Assembly: GCF_014643775.1 (NCBI RefSeq)
Contig: NZ_BMKC01000002.1
Coordinates: 434,001 to 498,000, forward strand
Length of the DNA: 64,000 nucleotides
Reading direction: 5' to 3'
From: Arenimonas soli
GTDB lineage: Bacteria; Pseudomonadota; Gammaproteobacteria; Xanthomonadales; Xanthomonadaceae
A program made the translations under genes and the position numbers. Shown one piece after another: positions 60,567 through 64,000 of this stretch (its first letter is position 1; every line of letters begins with the position of its first letter). The notes beneath the pieces were generated by a model. That model was not told the origin of the DNA and ran no database searches. It saw only the letters and a list, made by a program, of their open reading frames with translations.

Positions 60567-61307
60567 TCAGGCGGCCTTGGGGTTCCGCGCCAGCAACACG
60601 CCCGCGAGGATCCCCAGCTCGTAGAGCAGCCACATCGGGACGGCCAGCATGATCTGGGACACCACGTCCGGCGGCGTGATGATGGCGGCCAGCACGAATA
60701 CGCCGACGATCACGTAACCACGCGCCTCGCGCAGCTGGGCGGGCGTCACCACCTTGAGCAGCACCAGCACCACCACCGCCACCGGCATTTCGAAGCTCAG
60801 GCCGAAAGCCAGGAAGATCACCAGCAGGAAATCGAGGTAGCGGCTGATGTCGGGCATCATCGCGACGCCGTCGGGCGTGGTGCCGGACAGGAAAGCGAAG
60901 ACCGTCGGCAGCACCAGGAAGTACGCGAAGGCGCAGCCGACGTAAAACAGCCCGATCGCCGCCACCAGCAGGGGCCGGGCCAGGCGCTTTTCCTGCTGGT
61001 ACAGCCCGGGCGCGACGAACGCCCAGGCCTGGTAGGTCAGCACCGGCATGGCGACCATGACCGCGGTGAAGAACGCCACCTTGATCGGGATGAAAAAGGG
61101 CGAGGCGACCTCGATCGCCACCAGCTGGCCGCCTGCCGGCAGCGTGGCCAGCAGCGGCGCGGCCAGTCGTGCGTAGAGCTCGTTGGCGAAGGGAATCAGC
61201 GCCACGAACACCACCACCACGGCCAGCACGCCCCTGAGCAGGCGCGAGCGCAGCTCCAGCAGGTGGCCCATCAGGCTTTCTTCGCGCGGCGCGGCCGGTT
61301 CAGTCAT
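60567..61307 (-). CDS. tatC: Sec-independent protein translocase TatC
   Basis: 246 residues with six membrane helices. The N-terminal HLLELRSRLLRG and the FEMPVAVVVL block match TatC, the receptor for twin-arginine signals. Its start overlaps the tatB stop by 8 bp (61300-61307). Confidence 0.97.
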   Translation of the reverse strand: MTEPAAPREESLMGHLLELRSRLLRGVLAVVVVFVALIPFANELYARLAAPLLATLPAGGQLVAIEVASPFFIPIKVAFFTAVMVAMPVLTYQAWAFVAPGLYQQEKRLARPLLVAAIGLFYVGCAFAYFLVLPTVFAFLSGTTPDGVAMMPDISRYLDFLLVIFLAFGLSFEMPVAVVVLVLLKVVTPAQLREARGYVIVGVFVLAAIITPPDVVSQIMLAVPMWLLYELGILAGVLLARNPKAA

Positions 61308-61737
61308 CGCGGCGCGGGGGCAGCAAGGAGGGCTGGGTGGGGGCGTCGTCCGGGTCGTTCCCGGCCTGCGCCTGATCGTCGGCCTGGCTGGGCTGGCCGG
61401 GGTCGGTTCCGGGCGCGGGCGCTGGCGGCGCTTCGTCGCGGGCCGTGGCTTCGGCTTCGCGCAGGGCGCTGCCGGCCTGGGCGCTGGTTTCGTCGAGTTC
61501 CTTGCGGATGTCCTCGATGTCGCCGCGCAGGTCGCGGGCCGGGTCGCCGATGCTTCGTTTCAGGTCCTCGGCGGCCATTTCGCGTTCGAACTCGGACTTC
61601 ACCGAATACCACTGCGCGCGCGCCTTGCGCACCCACAGGCCGGTGAAGCGCGCGGCGCGCGGCAGGCGCTCGGGGCCGAGCACCACCAAGGCCACCACCG
61701 CGACCACCAGCAGTTCGGAGAAGCCCAGGTCAAACAT
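61300..61737 (-). CDS. tatB: Sec-independent protein translocase TatB
   Basis: 145 residues. One N-terminal membrane helix (MFDLGFSELLVVAVVALVVLGPERLP), an amphipathic helix, and a long acidic/Pro-rich disordered tail. It forms the Tat receptor with TatC. Confidence 0.96.
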   Translation of the reverse strand: MFDLGFSELLVVAVVALVVLGPERLPRAARFTGLWVRKARAQWYSVKSEFEREMAAEDLKRSIGDPARDLRGDIEDIRKELDETSAQAGSALREAEATARDEAPPAPAPGTDPGQPSQADDQAQAGNDPDDAPTQPSLLPPRRDD

Positions 61738-61767
61738 GGCGGGGCCAAGGCCGGCCGGGGGCCGGGC

Positions 61768-62004
61768 TCAGGAGTCCTTGTTCTGGCTGTCCTGCGGCGC
61801 ACCTTCGCGCGGCTTGTCGCCGGCGTCGCGGCGTTCACTGCCCAGCTGCGAAGGCGGCGTTTCGTCGCCGTCCTTGAGGCCCTTCTTGAAGCCCTTGATG
61901 CCCTCGCCCAGGTCCTTGCCGACGTTCGACAGCTTCTTGGTGCCGAACACCAGCAAGACGACCACGAGCACGATGACCCAATGCCAAATGCTGAAACTGC
62001 CCAT
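61768..62004 (-). CDS. tatA: Sec-independent protein translocase TatA
   Basis: 78 residues: [27 protein letters not shown] is the hallmark TatA membrane helix plus hinge; the rest is an amphipathic helix and a charged tail. It makes the pore. Gene order tatA-tatB-tatC on the minus strand. Confidence 0.97.
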   Translation of the reverse strand: MGSFSIWHWVIVLVVVLLVFGTKKLSNVGKDLGEGIKGFKKGLKDGDETPPSQLGSERRDAGDKPREGAPQDSQNKDS

Positions 62005-62071
62005 CTGCGTGCGTCCCGCGAATTAGGAATGCCCGGAGTCTAGCGCAGGCGGGCCTGGCCCGCCCTGGCCA

Positions 62072-62761
62072 TCAGTCCTGGGAAACGGTGTTTTCCTCGA
62101 GCCTGTCGCGGAAATCCACGACCGGGGTCGGCGCCGCCGGGGTGCGGCCCTCGAAGATCTGCCGGGGGGTGGTGTTCTTGCCGTAGACGCGCTGGTTGGC
62201 CGTGTGGTCCATGCGCAGCCAGGTGCCGTCCAGGGACACGCCGGCGAACAGGCCGCGGGCGCGCGAATAGCTGTAGATCTCGGCCTTGAGCTGTTCGTCG
62301 GTGCTGGCCTGGGCGCTGCGACCCACCGGGCCGGCGGCCACCGAGGCGTCGGCACCCAGGGTGAACTTGCCGTTGACGATGTTGTTGACGCCCCGTTCGG
62401 AGCGGAACACCAGGATGACGTCGGCCGACTGCACGCCGGCCTGGAAGCCGACGCTGCCGCCGCCGAGCTTGATGAAGCTGGGGTTGGACCAGGTGCCGTC
62501 GGCGGTGCGCACCGAAATCAGGCCCTTGCCGCCGCGGCCGCCGATGATCAGGCCGGCCTTGACCACATCGGGGATGACGGCGATGGCATAGGCCTCGTCG
62601 AACATCTTTTCCGGGATGGCGGTTTCCGGGATGCGCATGATCTCGCCCAGCACGCGGGCGGCATCGGCGGCCTTGGCTTCTTCCTTCTCGCCGGCCAGGG
62701 CGGGGGCGGCGGGCAGCGCCAGCGCGAACGCGGCGAACAGGATGGCAAGGATTCGGGTCAT
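62072..62761 (-). CDS. SYLF-domain lipid-binding protein
   Basis: 229 residues from ATG 62761 with a signal peptide to about residue 24. AYAIAVIPDVVKAGLIIGGRGGKGLIS and GGGSVGFQAGVQSADVILVF are SYLF blocks that bind phosphoinositides or other lipids in eukaryotic relatives. The bacterial role is unsettled, probably in the periplasm. It is convergent with nothing; hemH is divergent on the right. Confidence 0.93.
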   Translation of the reverse strand: MTRILAILFAAFALALPAAPALAGEKEEAKAADAARVLGEIMRIPETAIPEKMFDEAYAIAVIPDVVKAGLIIGGRGGKGLISVRTADGTWSNPSFIKLGGGSVGFQAGVQSADVILVFRSERGVNNIVNGKFTLGADASVAAGPVGRSAQASTDEQLKAEIYSYSRARGLFAGVSLDGTWLRMDHTANQRVYGKNTTPRQIFEGRTPAAPTPVVDFRDRLEENTVSQD

Positions 62762-62880
62762 GGGGCGGTCTCCGGGTGGGCGCAACGGCCTGAGTATGGG
62801 GGCGGGCTATGAACCTTGGGTGAGCCACGCCTTCACCCTGCGGATGATAAGTTTCCCACAGCATCCCATCATCTCCCGGC

Positions 62881-63891
62881 ATGAAACCCTACCTCGACGC
62901 CCCCGTTCCCGCGCCCGGCCCCGGCCGCACGGCGCTGCTGCTGGTCAACCTGGGCACGCCCGACGCGCCGACGCCGGCGGCGGTGCGCCGCTACCTGGCG
63001 CAGTTCCTGCACGACCACCGGGTGGTCGAGCTGAGCCGCTGGATCTGGTGCCCGCTGCTGCACTTCGTGATCCTGCCGCTGCGCTCGCCGCGGGTGGCGC
63101 GCAACTACGCCTCGGTATGGATGCCCGACGGCTCGCCGCTGCTGGTGTATGGCCAGCGCCTGGCCCGGCAGATGCAGCACGCCCTGCCCGACGTGCAGGT
63201 GCGCCTGGCCATGCGCTACGGCAACCCGTCGGTGCCCGAGGTGCTGCGCCAGCTGCAGGCCGAGGGCATGCAGCGCCTGCTGGTGCTGCCGCTGTACCCG
63301 CAGTATTCGGCCTCGACCACGGCGGCGGTGATGGACGCGGTCACCGCCGAACTGGCGACCTGGCGGCGCGCGCCCGAGCTGCGTTTCATCGCCGACTACC
63401 ACGTCGATGCCGGCTGGCTGGACGCGCTCGAGGCCCGCGTGCGCGCGCACTGGGACCTGCACGGCCGCGCCGACCGCCTGGTGATGTCCTTCCACGGCCT
63501 GCCCAAGCGCTTTGAAACCGCCGGCGACCCCTACCCGCGCCAGTGCGAGGCCGGTGCCCGCGCCCTGGCCACCCGGCTGGAGCTGGCCGACGACCAGTGG
63601 CTGCTGACCTACCAGTCGCGCTTTGGCCGCGAGGAATGGCTGCAGCCCTACACCGACAAGACCCTGGAAGCCCTGGCCCGCGACGGCGTGAAAACCCTGG
63701 ACGTGGTCTGCCCGGGTTTCGCCAGCGACTGCCTGGAAACCCTGGAGGAAATCGCTGTCGAAAACGACGACGTCTTCCGCGCCGCCGGCGGCGAGGCCCT
63801 GCGCTACATCAGCGCGCTCAACGACGAACCCGGCCACGTGGCCGCCCTGTCGGCGCTGGCGCGCCGGCACCTGCAGGGCTGGCCGCACTGA
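62881..63891 (+). CDS. hemH: Ferrochelatase
   Basis: 336 residues. LLVNLGTPDAP at the N-terminus, MRYGNPSV, LPLYPQYSASTT and the catalytic His in SFHGLPKRF are diagnostic, with a downstream SRFGREEWLQPYTD block. It inserts iron into protoporphyrin IX. The last base of its stop is the first base of the next ATG. Confidence 0.97.
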   Translation: MKPYLDAPVPAPGPGRTALLLVNLGTPDAPTPAAVRRYLAQFLHDHRVVELSRWIWCPLLHFVILPLRSPRVARNYASVWMPDGSPLLVYGQRLARQMQHALPDVQVRLAMRYGNPSVPEVLRQLQAEGMQRLLVLPLYPQYSASTTAAVMDAVTAELATWRRAPELRFIADYHVDAGWLDALEARVRAHWDLHGRADRLVMSFHGLPKRFETAGDPYPRQCEAGARALATRLELADDQWLLTYQSRFGREEWLQPYTDKTLEALARDGVKTLDVVCPGFASDCLETLEEIAVENDDVFRAAGGEALRYISALNDEPGHVAALSALARRHLQGWPH

Positions 63892-64000
63892 TGCAGGAGA
63901 TCAGGCTGGACACCGCGCGCGGGCCGCTGGCCGCGCTGCGCGGCGGCGACCGGTCGGGCCCGAAGCTGCTTTGCCTGCACGGCTGGCTCGACAACGCCGC
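63891..64000 (+). CDS. Alpha/beta hydrolase, 3' truncated by window edge
   Basis: Starts MQEIRLDTARG and runs open to the window edge; LLCLHGWLDN is the start of an alpha/beta hydrolase core. TGATG overlap with hemH implies co-translation. Only 36 residues are visible, so the class is not settled. Confidence 0.7.
   Translation, partial: MQEIRLDTARGPLAALRGGDRSGPKLLCLHGWLDNA

Overview
The window is GC-rich bacterial DNA. The right two thirds look like the chromosome of a gammaproteobacterium of the Xanthomonadales (Lysobacter/Luteimonas-like). The grounds are the strong GC3-biased coding, a bioB-bioF-bioH-bioC cluster, tamA-tamB, glyQ-glyS, tatABC, mnmG, ubiA, a GumN/TraB-family protein and an esterase autotransporter. 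The taxon is inferred from gene content and style only.

Positions 1 to about 20,055 form an accessory block ending at the 3' end of a tRNA-Arg(CCG) gene (20,056-20,132, minus strand), the usual place for an integrated island. Codon choice here looks visibly less GC-biased by eye, non-AUG starts are common, and no housekeeping genes are seen. The left edge carries a hybrid histidine kinase (HK-REC-Hpt, running off the window) coupled to an alpha/beta hydrolase. It faces a second hybrid protein whose kinase and Hpt histidines are both lost while its receiver is intact. A small TTG-start ORF and a ribbon-helix-helix protein follow. Then comes a tightly overlapping plus-strand operon (5,134-16,715): CTP-type lipid-alcohol kinase, alpha/beta-hydrolase/2OG-oxygenase fusion, E1-like/nitroreductase fusion, NAD(P)-binding NmrA-like protein, MetX-like acyltransferase, fatty acid desaturase, sterol-desaturase-type hydroxylase, four-helix membrane protein, short-chain dehydrogenase, GNAT-like protein, 3-oxoacyl-ACP-synthase-III-like enzyme and a one-helix peptide. 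A convergent HAD-phosphatase/PlsB pair closes it. I read this as an undescribed pathway for a modified acyl lipid, possibly a glycerolipid or a lipid signal. The product is unknown.

Positions 20,200-64,000 are mostly core: glutaminase; a PAS-GGDEF-EAL protein; ubiA, comF and biotin synthesis; a run of envelope proteins; pepN; mnmG; a sialidase-fold protein; a GDSL autotransporter; a small less-biased patch (truncated SGNH hydrolase and rhomboid, 43,897-44,912); a LysR/pirin/isochorismatase cassette; a beta-lactamase-family hydrolase; tamBA; glySQ; a glutamine amidotransferase; tatCBA; a SYLF protein; hemH; and the start of another hydrolase.

The clearest non-coding novelty lies between a Tyr-rich lipoprotein gene and mnmG. 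On the minus strand there is a near-consensus sigma-54 promoter (36,891-36,907). Its predicted +1 G falls on the first base of a multi-stem RNA of about 120 nt that ends in a 15-bp hairpin plus U9 (36,761-36,803). This is a self-contained candidate small RNA with no minus-strand protein gene to serve. No searches, GC computation or folding software were used; all claims come from reading the sequence.
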